This document shows, one piece after another, positions 31,442 to 40,932 of a DNA stretch of 64,000 nt. The stretch spans positions 1 to 64,000 of the forward strand of contig JAPWKG010000006.1 of assembly GCA_028283625.1 (NCBI GenBank), written 5' to 3'. Under the pieces are notes generated by a model. The model was not told where the DNA came from, did not search any database, and saw nothing but the letters and a program-made list of their open reading frames with translations. The DNA is from Acidobacteriaceae bacterium. GTDB lineage: Bacteria > Acidobacteriota > Terriglobia > Terriglobales > Acidobacteriaceae. The position numbers and the translations under genes were made by a program. Position 1 is the first letter of the stretch, and the number at the start of each line of letters is the position of its first letter.

Positions 31442-32539
31442 CTACAACTGCGTCCAATCTTTCGGACTGGAGGAGGTAATCACCTCACACCCCGTCTCGG
31501 TTACGACCACGGTATCTTCGATGCGGATACCAAACTCACCGGGCAGGTACACTCCCGGCTCGATCGTGATCACCATTCCTGTCTCCAGCCTTTGCGACTG
31601 GCCTGCCGCAACACGCGGCCCTTCATGAATCTCCAACCCGACGCCATGGCCCGTCGAGTGGGTAAACCACTTGTCCAGACGAGCCTTGCGAAGCACACCG
31701 CGCGCGGCTTCATCCACCTCGCCGCAGCTCACTCCGGACCGAACGGCGGCAACAGCGGTTTGCTGCGCTTCCAGCACCGAATGATACACGTCGCGCTCCC
31801 GCACACTCGATTTCCCAAGGAAAACGGTACGCGTCATATCCGAGCAGTAGCCATCCAGAACGACTCCGAAGTCCACCGTAACAAATCCCTTGCGCGGCAA
31901 ACGCGCTGAGGAAGCACGGCCATGCGGCAGAGCCGAGCGCTCTCCGGAAGCCACGATCGTGTCAAAACTCATCGCCTCCGCACCAGCCTGCTTGGCCGCC
32001 GTCTCCAGCAACAGCGCAAACTCGAGCTCGGTCTTGCAGCTACGCAGCCGTGGCAACGATTCCTGAAACACACGGCAACCGAGCGCCGCCGCGGCTCTCA
32101 TCCGGTCAATTTCCTCTGCGTCCTTATGTTCGCGCAGCCTGGCCACCAGACCGGGCTGCGCCTGCAGAAAGTTACGGCGCAGCAGGCCAGGCACAGCCGC
32201 TCGCATCGACTCGTACGCGGCCACGGTCGTCTCCGTGGAGTCAAAGCCGCAGCGCCGTACCCCCTGCTCCACCAGCCACTTCGTCGCCAGCAGTCCCGGG
32301 GAGCCCTTCCCGATCACCACGCGCATGCCCGCCGCCTCTGCGCGAGCCTGCTCTGTATAACGGCCATCGGTAAACAAAACCGCTTTCCCCTTGCACACGC
32401 CCACCGCACCGCTCGACCCGGTAAAACCGGAGAGCCAACGGACATCTGCACCGTGCGTTGCCACGAAACCGTCCGCGCCGGCAGCCTCCAGGGCCACCAG
32501 CAATTTCTTTCTACGGGCTGTTTTGTTCATCTTCTTCAT
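31442..32539 (-). CDS. Xaa-Pro aminopeptidase (M24 family)
   Basis: About 365 residues. A creatinase-like N-terminal domain ([31 protein letters not shown]) is followed by the M24 pita-bread domain. The metal ligands are visible: Asp in [18 protein letters not shown], His in [14 protein letters not shown] and Glu in [11 protein letters not shown] and IRIEDTVVV. It removes N-terminal residues before proline, or splits X-Pro dipeptides. The start is uncertain: ATG 32539 or ATG 32530; the much longer frame is not supported. It lies 31 bases before accB and may share its mRNA. Confidence 0.88.
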   Translation of the reverse strand: MKKMNKTARRKKLLVALEAAGADGFVATHGADVRWLSGFTGSSGAVGVCKGKAVLFTDGRYTEQARAEAAGMRVVIGKGSPGLLATKWLVEQGVRRCGFDSTETTVAAYESMRAAVPGLLRRNFLQAQPGLVARLREHKDAEEIDRMRAAAALGCRVFQESLPRLRSCKTELEFALLLETAAKQAGAEAMSFDTIVASGERSALPHGRASSARLPRKGFVTVDFGVVLDGYCSDMTRTVFLGKSSVRERDVYHSVLEAQQTAVAAVRSGVSCGEVDEAARGVLRKARLDKWFTHSTGHGVGLEIHEGPRVAAGQSQRLETGMVITIEPGVYLPGEFGIRIEDTVVVTETGCEVITSSSPKDWTQL

Positions 32540-32629
32540 TCTAAGGAGCCGGAGAGAAAGATGCTCACTCCCTTTGCCAGAAAGTTTTCTCTGGTCGAAA
32601 ACCGAGCCGTCTGTTCGGATTTCGACCGG

Positions 32630-32635
32630 TATCAT
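32630..32635 (+). promoter_or_regulatory. TANNNT hexamer 8 nt before the metallophosphoesterase start
   Basis: TATCAT ends eight bases before the ATG at 32644. AGAGGAAT lies between; the purines are too close to the ATG to act as a normal Shine-Dalgarno. Same layout as at mnmA. Confidence 0.45.
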
Positions 32636-32643
32636 AGAGGAAT

Positions 32644-33588
32644 ATGCCCTTTGGTAACGCCCCGGCCAAGAAATCCATGCCGTCGCCCGGAAACCACCGT
32701 GGCATTCCTGTTGCTCGCCCGTTGGGCAGTGCTGCAAAAATTACTCGTCGTGCCTTCCTGGGAACTGCCGCTCTGGCAGCCGCAGGCGTTACCGCCTACT
32801 CCGGCACCCATGCCCGCCATGAGTTGGAAATCATCCAGCGCGAGGTACCGATTCAGGACCTTCCTGATGCCTTTGACGGCTTTCGCATCGTTCAGATTTC
32901 AGATCTTCACTACGCCGAGTACACCGAGACCTGGTTTCTGGAAAAAGTGATCTCTGAGGTCAATGCGCTCAACGCCGACCTCGTTCTCATCACCGGCGAC
33001 TTCATCAGCCGTGGCCCACTCTCCAACCGCTACGCCTATCGCAAGGCGGGCGTCTGCGCCGAACTTCTAAGCACCCTCACCGCCCCCGAGCGCTACGGCT
33101 GCCTCGGCAACCACGACGTCGGCGTCGGTGCCGGCCACGTCATCGATCCGCTCGAAGCCAACGGAACCCCGATCCTGGTCGACAGTTACCGCGCCATCGA
33201 ACGAGGCGATGCCCGCATCTGGCTCGCCGGAACCGACGATGCCGGAACCCGCACACCGGATCTCGACCTTGCCATTCCCAACTACCCGGACGCGCCCGTC
33301 ATCCTGATGGCGCATGAGCCCGACTTCGTCGACCGCATCATCCAGCATCCCCGCTTTCCGATGATCGATATGACGCTCTCCGGCCACACCCACGGCGGAC
33401 AAATCCGGCTCCCCTTCGTGGGTCCGCTCATCCTTCCGCCTCTGGGTCAGAAGTACGTCCACGGAGAGTTCCAGTTCGGCCACATGCAGCTCTACGTCAA
33501 TCGTGGCATTGGGGCCGTCGGTGTTCCCTTCCGGCTCAACTGCCCCTCAGAGATCAGCATCCATATTCTTCGCCGGGCCACGACCTAA
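32644..33588 (+). CDS. Metallophosphoesterase with Tat-like signal (YkuE-like)
   Basis: 314 residues. A twin-arginine-type leader (ITRRAFLGTAALAAAG, about 33-48) suggests folded export. The calcineurin-like phosphoesterase motifs are present: ISDLHY, LITGDF, CLGNHDVG and SGHTHGGQIRLP. YkuE-type members act on UDP-diacylglucosamine-like or other phospho-substrates outside the membrane; the substrate here is unknown. A TATCAT hexamer lies eight bases before the ATG. It stands alone, divergent from the peptidase gene. Confidence 0.88.
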   Translation: MPFGNAPAKKSMPSPGNHRGIPVARPLGSAAKITRRAFLGTAALAAAGVTAYSGTHARHELEIIQREVPIQDLPDAFDGFRIVQISDLHYAEYTETWFLEKVISEVNALNADLVLITGDFISRGPLSNRYAYRKAGVCAELLSTLTAPERYGCLGNHDVGVGAGHVIDPLEANGTPILVDSYRAIERGDARIWLAGTDDAGTRTPDLDLAIPNYPDAPVILMAHEPDFVDRIIQHPRFPMIDMTLSGHTHGGQIRLPFVGPLILPPLGQKYVHGEFQFGHMQLYVNRGIGAVGVPFRLNCPSEISIHILRRATT

Positions 33589-33592
33589 ACGG

Positions 33593-33625
33593 TAAAGCGC
33601 CTCGCATGGACAGCGAGGCGCTTTA
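33593..33625. terminator. Bidirectional terminator
   Basis: Perfect 13-base arms TAAAGCGCCTCGC and GCGAGGCGCTTTA with a seven-base loop, directly after the metallophosphoesterase stop and before the convergent HTH gene. Confidence 0.75.
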
Positions 33626-33674
33626 TCAATCCCGTGCTCAACCGCAGCATTCAGCAGTTTGGGGTGCTCTACAG

Positions 33675-33944
33675 TTATCGCGCCCGGCCCACCGGCTTCT
33701 TGGCCGTAGCATCCACTTCAATCTCTTCAATCTGCTGCGATGGCTGGGTCACACCACTCTTCTCATCCATCCAGGCATCCAGAAGGCTTTTGCGAAAACG
33801 CCAACGGTTGCCGAGCTTGAACGCGGGCACAAAGCCTTCACTCGCGTAGCGGTATAGCGTATCGCCACTAATGCCCAGGTAATCGGCAGCCTGGCGAATA
33901 TCCATCACTTCCCGAACTGCAACCTGCCCCTGCGCTGGCGTCAT
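33675..33944 (-). CDS. Excisionase-type helix-turn-helix protein
   Basis: 89 residues from ATG 33944, with GAGGAG upstream. Residues about 15-60 (VMDIRQAADYLGISGDTLYRY, FKLGNRWRFRKSLLDAWM) form a MerR/excisionase-like winged HTH (HTH_17 type). The C-terminal 30 residues are acidic and then basic (KKPVGRAR). No integrase, tyrosine recombinase or att-like repeat is seen, so it is probably a small chromosomal DNA-binding protein rather than part of a prophage. Targets unknown. Confidence 0.8.
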   Translation of the reverse strand: MTPAQGQVAVREVMDIRQAADYLGISGDTLYRYASEGFVPAFKLGNRWRFRKSLLDAWMDEKSGVTQPSQQIEEIEVDATAKKPVGRAR

Positions 33945-34163
33945 CTCCCCGTCTCCTCGGTAAACCTTCCGGTTTCTCTGGTGCGAGTCCTTTTGTACCC
34001 GCTTTTCCACAGGCTTACAAGCGAAATCGAAGGCCATGGTTACCGCGCCGGTCAATCGTAACGAAGAGGTCAACAGCAGCATTAGCAGAGAAGTTACGAA
34101 TCAAATCCGACACCGATGCCATAAAGCTTTCGATGAATTTATCGCTGCATCTTACTGAAATGA

Positions 34164-35195
34164 TTATTTCCACCACATAGAGCGGAGCTCTGTGCCGGTC
34201 AACTCCGTCGGCTCTCCCGGCGTCGGGAACCACAACGGAAGCTTTCGCTGCTCTGCCAGCGCCAGCACCTCCTCAATCGGACGGCGCCAACCATGCAGCG
34301 CTAGATTGAACAGCCCCCAGTGAATAGGAAAGAAGAGTCCGGCGCGCCCCGCTCCTCCCAGCTGCTCGTACGCTCGCACCGCATTCTCCGGCCCCAGATG
34401 AATGCTCGACCAAAGCGGATGGAACGCTCCAATCTCCAGCATCGTCAGATCAAATCCGTCATAGCGCGCACCGATCTCCCCATACCCATCCCAATAGCCC
34501 GAGTCCGCGCCGTAGTACACCCTGTGCCGCGCTCCCTCGATCACAAACGAGCCCCAAAGCGTCGAAAAGCGGTCTCGCAGCGACCGGCCGGAAAAGTGCC
34601 GCGTCGGCCAGGAGGTAAACCGCACCGTGCCGCCAACACCCTTGAGCTCCACCTCGGCAGACTCGGTCCAGTTCAATCCGCGGATTCGCTCTTCCGGAAT
34701 CCCGAGCTTCTTCAGCCGCTGATCGACTCCGCGGGAGGTAACCCACACCGCCTGCCGCGTACAGCTAAGCTCCGAGAGCTGCTTCAGCGTCGTTGCGCCG
34801 AAGTGATCGTAGTGATCGTGCGAAACCAGCACCGCATCCAGCCGAGGCATCTGGTCCAGCTCCATCGTCGGTGCGAAAAAGCGCTTCGGCCCGAACAGCC
34901 GTGAAGGACTGGCCCGCGGCTCCCACACCGGGTCCACCAGGATGCGCGCGCCGTCAATCTCCAGCAAAAACGCGGAGTGCCCGAACCACGTAACGCGAAG
35001 ACCGCTCTGCGGCGGCTCGGCGTAGCGCGAGACATCCGTCACAAACGGCCCCAGAGGCTTGCGTGGAACGGTTTCCTCACGGTTGTTCAAATAAAGCGGA
35101 AGAAGCTTCCAGATCAGGTGGAAACCACCGACCGGGGTCGGAATGGGGTTTTGATACTTCCCCTTCCGTTTCACAGCGGGCTGCAGCAGGCTCAT
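34164..35195 (-). CDS. Metallo-beta-lactamase-fold hydrolase (NAPE-PLD/UlaG-like)
   Basis: 343 residues. The HxHxDH zinc motif is SHDHYDHFG (about 128-136); further ligands fit TRHFSGR and YGADSGY, and the C-terminal IHWGLFNLALHGWRRP matches the NAPE-PLD branch of the family. Such enzymes cleave phosphodiester or lactone bonds in lipids or sugars; substrate unknown. No signal peptide. ATG 35195 (second Met) with AGAGG upstream is chosen. Gene orientation matches its neighbour but the 78-base gap suggests a separate unit. Confidence 0.85.
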   Translation of the reverse strand: MSLLQPAVKRKGKYQNPIPTPVGGFHLIWKLLPLYLNNREETVPRKPLGPFVTDVSRYAEPPQSGLRVTWFGHSAFLLEIDGARILVDPVWEPRASPSRLFGPKRFFAPTMELDQMPRLDAVLVSHDHYDHFGATTLKQLSELSCTRQAVWVTSRGVDQRLKKLGIPEERIRGLNWTESAEVELKGVGGTVRFTSWPTRHFSGRSLRDRFSTLWGSFVIEGARHRVYYGADSGYWDGYGEIGARYDGFDLTMLEIGAFHPLWSSIHLGPENAVRAYEQLGGAGRAGLFFPIHWGLFNLALHGWRRPIEEVLALAEQRKLPLWFPTPGEPTELTGTELRSMWWK

Positions 35196-35273
35196 ACCTC
35201 TGCTTGGATGCCGCAACCCACGCTGCGATGCGATTTAGTCGTTGCCGTGCTGGCACGGCCATACCAGACCGCG

Positions 35274-36116
35274 CTAGAAGATAAAGTAGAACGGATTCGG
35301 CAGCTTAATACTCGCCGCGGCCAGCGGCTGGCCTTCCAGATCGCTCCACTGGTCCCCAACGCTGACCGCAAGCGTATAGCCTTGCTCGACCAGCCGTTTA
35401 CGCGCCGCCGATTTCTCCTCAATCGCAGTCATCGACTTCTCTTCAGGCGTGCGCAGCAGCAAAGCCTGAAAGCCCTCGTATCCTGCAGCCTTCAGGTTTC
35501 TTTCCGTCGCCTCGCGCTGAGCCTCCGAGCGTCCGGTCAGAAAAAACACCGCAACCCCGGACGCGCGCGCCTGCTCGAAAAAGCGTTTGGCCCCCGGGAT
35601 CGCCACGGAAGCTTCCGGGCTCACGATCCAGTGTTCAAACGCCGAGCGGATATAGCCAAAGTCCTCACGCTTGAGCTCGCAGTAGCTGGAGAGCGCCGTC
35701 TCGTCGATATCCATCACCACGGCAAGCTTCTCGCCCGGCGTTGCGGCTTTCACCGCAGCCGAAAGCGCCTGCTGCGCGCGGCTGTACTGCTGATCCAGAT
35801 CCTGCCAGTAGCAACCCGAATCCCCCACGCAGTCGGCGTAATCTGCCAGCCGCATGCGAGCCACGCCGAAGTTCTCCAGCGGCTCGTCCGAACCCAGCGT
35901 CTTCGTCTCACCGTTCCAGGACTGCGCCTCACCCGCGCGCGCCTCAGCCTCCGCCATGCTGGCCCGCTGATGAGCGGGCGTCACGCCCGAGCAGGTGAGC
36001 GGGGGACCATAGTGATCGGTTGGAACCGAAGGGTTCTGTGCCGACAAAATACCTGACACCATTGCAAACGCTACCAGCCCCGCTCCCCGCACACCCCGCG
36101 CCCACTTACTCGGCAT
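35274..36116 (-). CDS. Secreted HAD-family acid phosphatase (class B / e(P4)-like)
   Basis: 280 residues with a signal peptide (about 1-26, AFAMVSGILSAQ). HAD motif I is VVMDIDETALSSY, motif II FFLTGRSE, and the C-terminal VGDQWSDLEG is motif IV. This set fits the acid phosphatase family of lipoprotein e(P4)/plant vegetative storage type, which removes phosphate from nucleotides in the periplasm. No lipobox is clear. The ATG lies inside the last codons of the acyl-CoA synthetase gene (11-base overlap), so the two are co-translated. Confidence 0.87.
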   Translation of the reverse strand: MPSKWARGVRGAGLVAFAMVSGILSAQNPSVPTDHYGPPLTCSGVTPAHQRASMAEAEARAGEAQSWNGETKTLGSDEPLENFGVARMRLADYADCVGDSGCYWQDLDQQYSRAQQALSAAVKAATPGEKLAVVMDIDETALSSYCELKREDFGYIRSAFEHWIVSPEASVAIPGAKRFFEQARASGVAVFFLTGRSEAQREATERNLKAAGYEGFQALLLRTPEEKSMTAIEEKSAARKRLVEQGYTLAVSVGDQWSDLEGQPLAAASIKLPNPFYFIF

Positions 36117-37863
36117 AGATCTCCTTGATGATGCTCTGGTACTTCTCATTGATCACGCGGCGCTTGAGCTTCATGCTCGGCGTCAACTCACCGCTGTCGA
36201 CGTTCCACTCCTCAGGCACCACACGGAACTTCTTAATGCTCTCAAAGTGTGCCAGCGATCCATTCACCTTCTCCACAACGCCGGCAAACAGCTTCTGCAC
36301 CCTCGGATCCGCAACCAGCTTCTCCGCATCGCCGGCCACAACGCCATTCTTCTGCGCCCAGCCCTCCAGCGCTTTCAGATTCGGAGAGATGAGCACGCTC
36401 ACGAACTTGTGATTATCTCCGATCAGCGCTACCTGGTTCACCAGCGGATCGACCTTCAGCTTGCCTTCAATCGGCTGCGGAGCGACAAACTTGCCGCCAC
36501 TGGTCTTCAGCAACTCTTTCTTACGATCCGTAATGGTTAGAAAGCCGCTCTCAAAGGTGCCGATGTCCCCGGTCTTGAACCAACCGTCCTCGGTAAACTC
36601 CTTGCGCGTAGCTTCTTCTTTCTTCCAATAACCGGTAAAGATCGAGTCGCCCCGGACCTCAATTTCTCCATCGGCGGCAACGCGAACCTCCACGTTCTCC
36701 AGCGTGGTTCCCACCGTCCCCATGCGATACCCCTCATAGGTATTGCGTGAAATCACCGGTGAGGTTTCTGTCAGGCCGTAACCTTCAAAGACACGGATCC
36801 CCACATCAAGAAACCACTCACTGCTTTCCTTACCCAGCGGCGCTCCGCCGGAAACGAAAAGTTTCGCCTGCCCACCAAAGGCTTCCCGAATCTTCGAGAA
36901 GACCAGCTTGTCCGCAATGGCGTAGGACAGGCCTCCTGGCTTCCGCCCTGCGGCCACCTCGCCACGATGTTTCGCGCCCACACCCAGCGCCCACACCAGA
37001 ATCTTCTTCTTCAGACCTTCGCTCTTGCCCTCAACGGCCTGCCGCACCTTCTCAAACACACGCGGCACAGCAAGAAAGATCGCCGGATGCACGGTCTTCA
37101 TCGCCTGCGGCAGCTGATCGAACTTCGCCAGGTAGTAGATCACCGCCGCATTGGCATAGAGCGCATAATCCAGATGCCGTGCCAGCGCGTGGCTCAGCGG
37201 AAGAAACGAAATGCAGGTATCGCCCGCCTGCAGGCGAAGCCCATCGGTGGAGTACCGCAGATTCTCTGCCAGATTCCTGTGCGTCAGCATCACGCCCTTC
37301 GGATCGCCCGTCGTGCCGCTCGTGTAAATAATGGAGGCCAGCTCATCGGGTTGGATCTCCGCAAGCTGCAGACGGAACTCTTCCGTCAGAGCAGACAAAG
37401 TCGTCGACGGCTTCAAAATCTCGGTAAAACTCTCTGCGCCGGAAAACTCCCCGTCGTCAAACACCGCAACGTGCTCCAGCTCAGGCAGATCGCCTGCCTG
37501 TACCAGCTTCTCGTACTGCTCCCGCGAAGAGACAAAGATAGCCTTTGTCCCCGAGTCCCGCAGAATGAACCCCATCTGCTCGGGCGTCAGCGTCTGATAC
37601 AGCGGCACATCGACCGCTCCCAGCGCGAGCACCGCAAAGTCCACCACCGGCCACTCCCAGCGGTTCTCACTCACCAGAGCCACGCGGTCTCCGCGTCGTA
37701 TTCCCCACCGCTCCAGCGTCTGCATCACCGCGCGCACGCGGCCCAGCATCTCCGCTCCGCTGATGGCCTTCCAACTGCCATTGGCCTGATCAAACGCTAC
37801 CGCGGCATCGCCACGCTCTGCGACCTTCAGCAATACGTCATTGATTGTCTTCAGTTCCAGCAT
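36106..37863 (-). CDS. fadD: Long-chain acyl-CoA synthetase (AMP-binding)
   Basis: 585 residues. The AMP-binding signature IIYTSGTTGDPKGVMLTH is at about residue 186, followed by YGLTETSPVIS, the GDIG/ITDRKKELLKTSGGKFV region and the acylation Lys near the C-terminus. It activates fatty acids to acyl-CoA for lipid synthesis or degradation. The C-terminal layout matches FACL rather than FadD of enterobacteria, so the symbol is used loosely. The ATG at 37863 with GGGAG upstream is chosen. Overlaps the acid phosphatase gene. Confidence 0.9.
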   Translation of the reverse strand: MLELKTINDVLLKVAERGDAAVAFDQANGSWKAISGAEMLGRVRAVMQTLERWGIRRGDRVALVSENRWEWPVVDFAVLALGAVDVPLYQTLTPEQMGFILRDSGTKAIFVSSREQYEKLVQAGDLPELEHVAVFDDGEFSGAESFTEILKPSTTLSALTEEFRLQLAEIQPDELASIIYTSGTTGDPKGVMLTHRNLAENLRYSTDGLRLQAGDTCISFLPLSHALARHLDYALYANAAVIYYLAKFDQLPQAMKTVHPAIFLAVPRVFEKVRQAVEGKSEGLKKKILVWALGVGAKHRGEVAAGRKPGGLSYAIADKLVFSKIREAFGGQAKLFVSGGAPLGKESSEWFLDVGIRVFEGYGLTETSPVISRNTYEGYRMGTVGTTLENVEVRVAADGEIEVRGDSIFTGYWKKEEATRKEFTEDGWFKTGDIGTFESGFLTITDRKKELLKTSGGKFVAPQPIEGKLKVDPLVNQVALIGDNHKFVSVLISPNLKALEGWAQKNGVVAGDAEKLVADPRVQKLFAGVVEKVNGSLAHFESIKKFRVVPEEWNVDSGELTPSMKLKRRVINEKYQSIIKEIYAE

Positions 37864-38093
37864 TCCAAATACTCCCTGGGGGCAACCCGCCGAGCCTACC
37901 AACCGGGCGCAAAAAACTCAAACGCACCTGCACTCCGGCGCCTGCAGCCTCTCTGGTCCGCGGCATTCTGTTGTCAGATGCCGAATCAAGCCTGCCGTAT
38001 GCCCGAAAGCACTGCGGAAGCCCTGGCATGTCGCTCTAAGGCCTTTTCTATGAGCAATTAAGCCAGATCGACGCCCATTCAAATCCCGCAAGG

Positions 38094-39218
38094 TTAGCGC
38101 GACGGCGCGGCAGCAGCCGTGTTGCCACGTACCTTCGGGAAGTAGCCGCTGCGCGTCCGAACCTGCAAGCCGCGGTAGCCCTTCTCCTTGGCCTCGACAT
38201 GTACCTGCCGGTAGCCGCCGTTCTGCGGAGGATTCGTGGAGCGGTACGAGATGGTGTACTGCGAGCGAATGTCCGCTGCCACATCACGCGTAATCCCATC
38301 CACGTCCTTCAGCGAGTGAGGAAAGTACGCCGCGCCACCGGTCTGAGCCGCCAACTCGCTCAGCACCTGCCGCGAGTGCCGCGCATCCGCATGGCTGACG
38401 TCCTCGCCAAAGAGTAATCCGATGCAATAAATCGCCGGACCGTCCATATCCTGCACACGCTGAATCGCCTGCTCCAGCGTCGCGCTCGAAGCGTTGTCAT
38501 CACCATCGGTCACAATCAGCAGCACCTGTTTGGGATGCTTGGCGCTCTTCATCAGGTAATCGGCCGATGCGATCACCGCGTCATACAGCGCGGTACCACC
38601 TGCCGACTTCACCTCGCTCAATCCTCGCTCCAGCTTGGAAATATCGCTTGTGAAGTCCTGATCGATATACGCCTCCGAGCCGAAATCCACCAGAAACGCC
38701 TCGTCCAGCGGATTGGATAAACGCACCAGATCGAGCGAAGCCACATCCACGGCCTGCCGCTTGTCATACATCGAGCCGGAGCTGTCAATCAGGATACCCA
38801 GTGAAACCGGCAGATCCTCATGCCGGAAACCTGCAATTGTCTGCAGCACACCGTCTTCATACACATGAAAGGCGCTCTGCGGCAGCGAATCTACCGTCTG
38901 CCCACTCGAATCGATCACCGAAGCATTCAGGCGAACTTCATACGCGCCCGTCTGCAAGGTAAACCGGCCGTGGTCCTCCACGACCTGTCCGACACCGCCC
39001 GGCGTGCCATCGCTGCTCTGCGGAACGTTATCGGGGTCCGGCGAAGGAACAGGGTCTGAGTCGGTTGAAAGCGTAACGGAAGGCCGCGTAGCCGCCGCCG
39101 GAGCTTGTGGGGTCTGCACACTCTGCGCTTCCGCAACCACACCACCGCTGAGGCTTGCCCAAACGACCACGGCGCTGTAGAGCCGCCCCCAACCCATCCC
39201 GTTCATCCAACGGCGCAT
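38094..39218 (-). CDS. Secreted VWFA-related protein (acidobacterial type), intact MIDAS
   Basis: 374 residues from ATG 39218 with AGGGGAG upstream. A signal peptide (about 10-30) is followed by a Pro/Thr-rich stretch, a small beta domain (VRLNASVIDSSGQTVDSL with FHVYEDG) and a VWA domain whose metal site is LIDSSGSM, with Thr and Asp positions in GGTALYDAV and IVTDGDDNA. The C-terminal segment ends in a YTISYRSTN, YRQVHVEAKEKG and RSGYFP pattern. This layout is the acidobacterial VWFA-related family. Probably binds a protein ligand in the periplasm; function unknown. Confidence 0.87.
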   Translation of the reverse strand: MRRWMNGMGWGRLYSAVVVWASLSGGVVAEAQSVQTPQAPAAATRPSVTLSTDSDPVPSPDPDNVPQSSDGTPGGVGQVVEDHGRFTLQTGAYEVRLNASVIDSSGQTVDSLPQSAFHVYEDGVLQTIAGFRHEDLPVSLGILIDSSGSMYDKRQAVDVASLDLVRLSNPLDEAFLVDFGSEAYIDQDFTSDISKLERGLSEVKSAGGTALYDAVIASADYLMKSAKHPKQVLLIVTDGDDNASSATLEQAIQRVQDMDGPAIYCIGLLFGEDVSHADARHSRQVLSELAAQTGGAAYFPHSLKDVDGITRDVAADIRSQYTISYRSTNPPQNGGYRQVHVEAKEKGYRGLQVRTRSGYFPKVRGNTAAAAPSR

Positions 39219-39366
39219 AGCTCCCCTGGCGACGTCGCACGATCGGCGGTCTTTTCCGCTGCGGCGGAGTCGTCGCTCCTCCAAATGTACGCCAACCGAA
39301 GCACTGCGTTTCTATCCTGCAAAACGTTTCTGTTAGCAGCTTCGATACGATGAGTCTGGTAGCACT

Positions 39367-40917
39367 TTGACAAACTCCCTACGCAAAACGTTCTTTCTCC
39401 TGGCAGGCGCCTCCGCCTGCATGGCCGCTCTTCTGGCCTATCTTCCGGCTGCAGGCCATGACCAGCTTTGGCTTCTCTACGTCGCCACACACATCCTGCA
39501 CGGAGAAAAACTCTACGGGCCAACGCTGCTCGAATCCAACCCTCCGCTGATTGTCTGGCTTTCGCTGCTTCCGGCCTGGATCGCGCAACTCCTCTCCATC
39601 GAGAGTTCAACTGTCGGCAAAGCGCTCGTGCTCGCGCTGCAGGCCGGCATCGCATCGCTTAGCCTCAGGCTGCTACGGCTGCAGGGCCGTGTGCTCTCCC
39701 CCACACAGCGCGCCGCGCTGCTCTTCGTCTTCCTCGTTGTCTTCAACGTGCTCCCTGCGCGCGATCTCGGCCAGCGCGATTACCTTCTGGCATTGCTGAC
39801 GCTGCCCTACGTCCTCGCAACCGCGTCCAACGCCACACGCGCCGACCTCCCCTCCACGCTGCTTGCCGTTCTGGGCTTCGCCCTCAAACCACAGCAGGCT
39901 CTGGTGCCTCTCGTGCTGGAAACTTACCTTCTGCTTCAGACGCGCTCTCTGCGTCCGCTTCGTCGCGCAGCGCCCTGGGCGTTTCTTCTGGGCGCGGCGC
40001 TGTACTTTCTTCTGATCCAGACGTTAACGCCCGCATACCTTACCCACGTCCTGCCGCTTCTGCGCGAAACCTACTGGGCCTTCGGTCACCGCACCCTGCC
40101 CCAGCTCCTTCTGGACGCCCTGGAGCTTCATCTTCTGCTCGCAGCGGTCCTTCTGCTGTATGTTCGCAGCCGCACGCGCACCCCGCAGGCCACCAGCCTT
40201 CTGCTGGCCAGTCTTGCTGCCACCTGCGGTTACTACCTGCAGGGAACGGGGTGGTACTACCAGCAGCTTCCCGCACTCACCTTTTCCAGCCTTGCTCTGG
40301 CCGAGCTTTTGCTTCAGCAAATACCGGCATGGCAGATCCGCACGCCCCATTGGCTTCCCCGCGCAACGCTCGCCCTCGGGCTGCTCGCCGTTGCCCTCAC
40401 CACCCACTTCATGGGCTACCCTTTCACCCGCGAACGCAGCTTCGCAATCGAGTCTCCTGACCCGAGCTTCTTCCGCAACCTTCCTGAAGGCTCTGCGGTC
40501 ATGACCGTCACCACCACCGTCGACGATGTCGTGATGCCCGCCGAACGCTGGCATCTCACCATCGCCCAACGCTACCCGCACTACTGGATGCTGCCTGCCC
40601 TGTTGCGCAACGAAGACGGCACCGCACCGCCGGCCCACCGGCTCACCTCACCCCAGTTGCAGCAGCTTGCTGCCACCCAACGACGCTACTTCCTCGAAGA
40701 CCTCGAACACTTTCACCCGGCGCTCCTGCTCATCAACCGTTGCGAAGCGCCCGAGATCCACTGCCAGGTCCTCGAAGACCGGCACGACAACCTGCTGAAC
40801 TGGCTGGAGCAGGACCCCGCCATCCGTGCAGCACTCACTCAATACGAGCCCCTGGGCAACAACGGCGCCTACGCAGGATTCCGCCTTCGCCCCCCATCGG
40901 CTCTCCCACCTCGGTAG
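39367..40917 (+). CDS. Multi-spanning membrane protein, GT-C glycosyltransferase-like
   Basis: 516 residues from TTG 39367 with about eleven membrane helices. The first loop contains GHDQLWLLYVATHILHGEKLYG and ESNPPLIVW, the pattern seen in dolichyl-phosphate-mannose mannosyltransferase (PMT_2)-type GT-C enzymes. The C-terminal third is periplasmic. Such proteins transfer sugars from lipid carriers to proteins or lipids. I see no further family signature, so the call stays broad. It ends 15 bases before the DUF1015 gene; a TAGAAT (40915-40920) at its stop may be that gene's -10. Confidence 0.68.
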   Translation: MTNSLRKTFFLLAGASACMAALLAYLPAAGHDQLWLLYVATHILHGEKLYGPTLLESNPPLIVWLSLLPAWIAQLLSIESSTVGKALVLALQAGIASLSLRLLRLQGRVLSPTQRAALLFVFLVVFNVLPARDLGQRDYLLALLTLPYVLATASNATRADLPSTLLAVLGFALKPQQALVPLVLETYLLLQTRSLRPLRRAAPWAFLLGAALYFLLIQTLTPAYLTHVLPLLRETYWAFGHRTLPQLLLDALELHLLLAAVLLLYVRSRTRTPQATSLLLASLAATCGYYLQGTGWYYQQLPALTFSSLALAELLLQQIPAWQIRTPHWLPRATLALGLLAVALTTHFMGYPFTRERSFAIESPDPSFFRNLPEGSAVMTVTTTVDDVVMPAERWHLTIAQRYPHYWMLPALLRNEDGTAPPAHRLTSPQLQQLAATQRRYFLEDLEHFHPALLLINRCEAPEIHCQVLEDRHDNLLNWLEQDPAIRAALTQYEPLGNNGAYAGFRLRPPSALPPR

Positions 40918-40932
40918 AATAGAGGCAATCTC

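Noticed and set aside
33675-35195. Prophage or integrative element edge
   Set aside because: Only an excisionase-type HTH; no recombinase, att repeats or phage genes.
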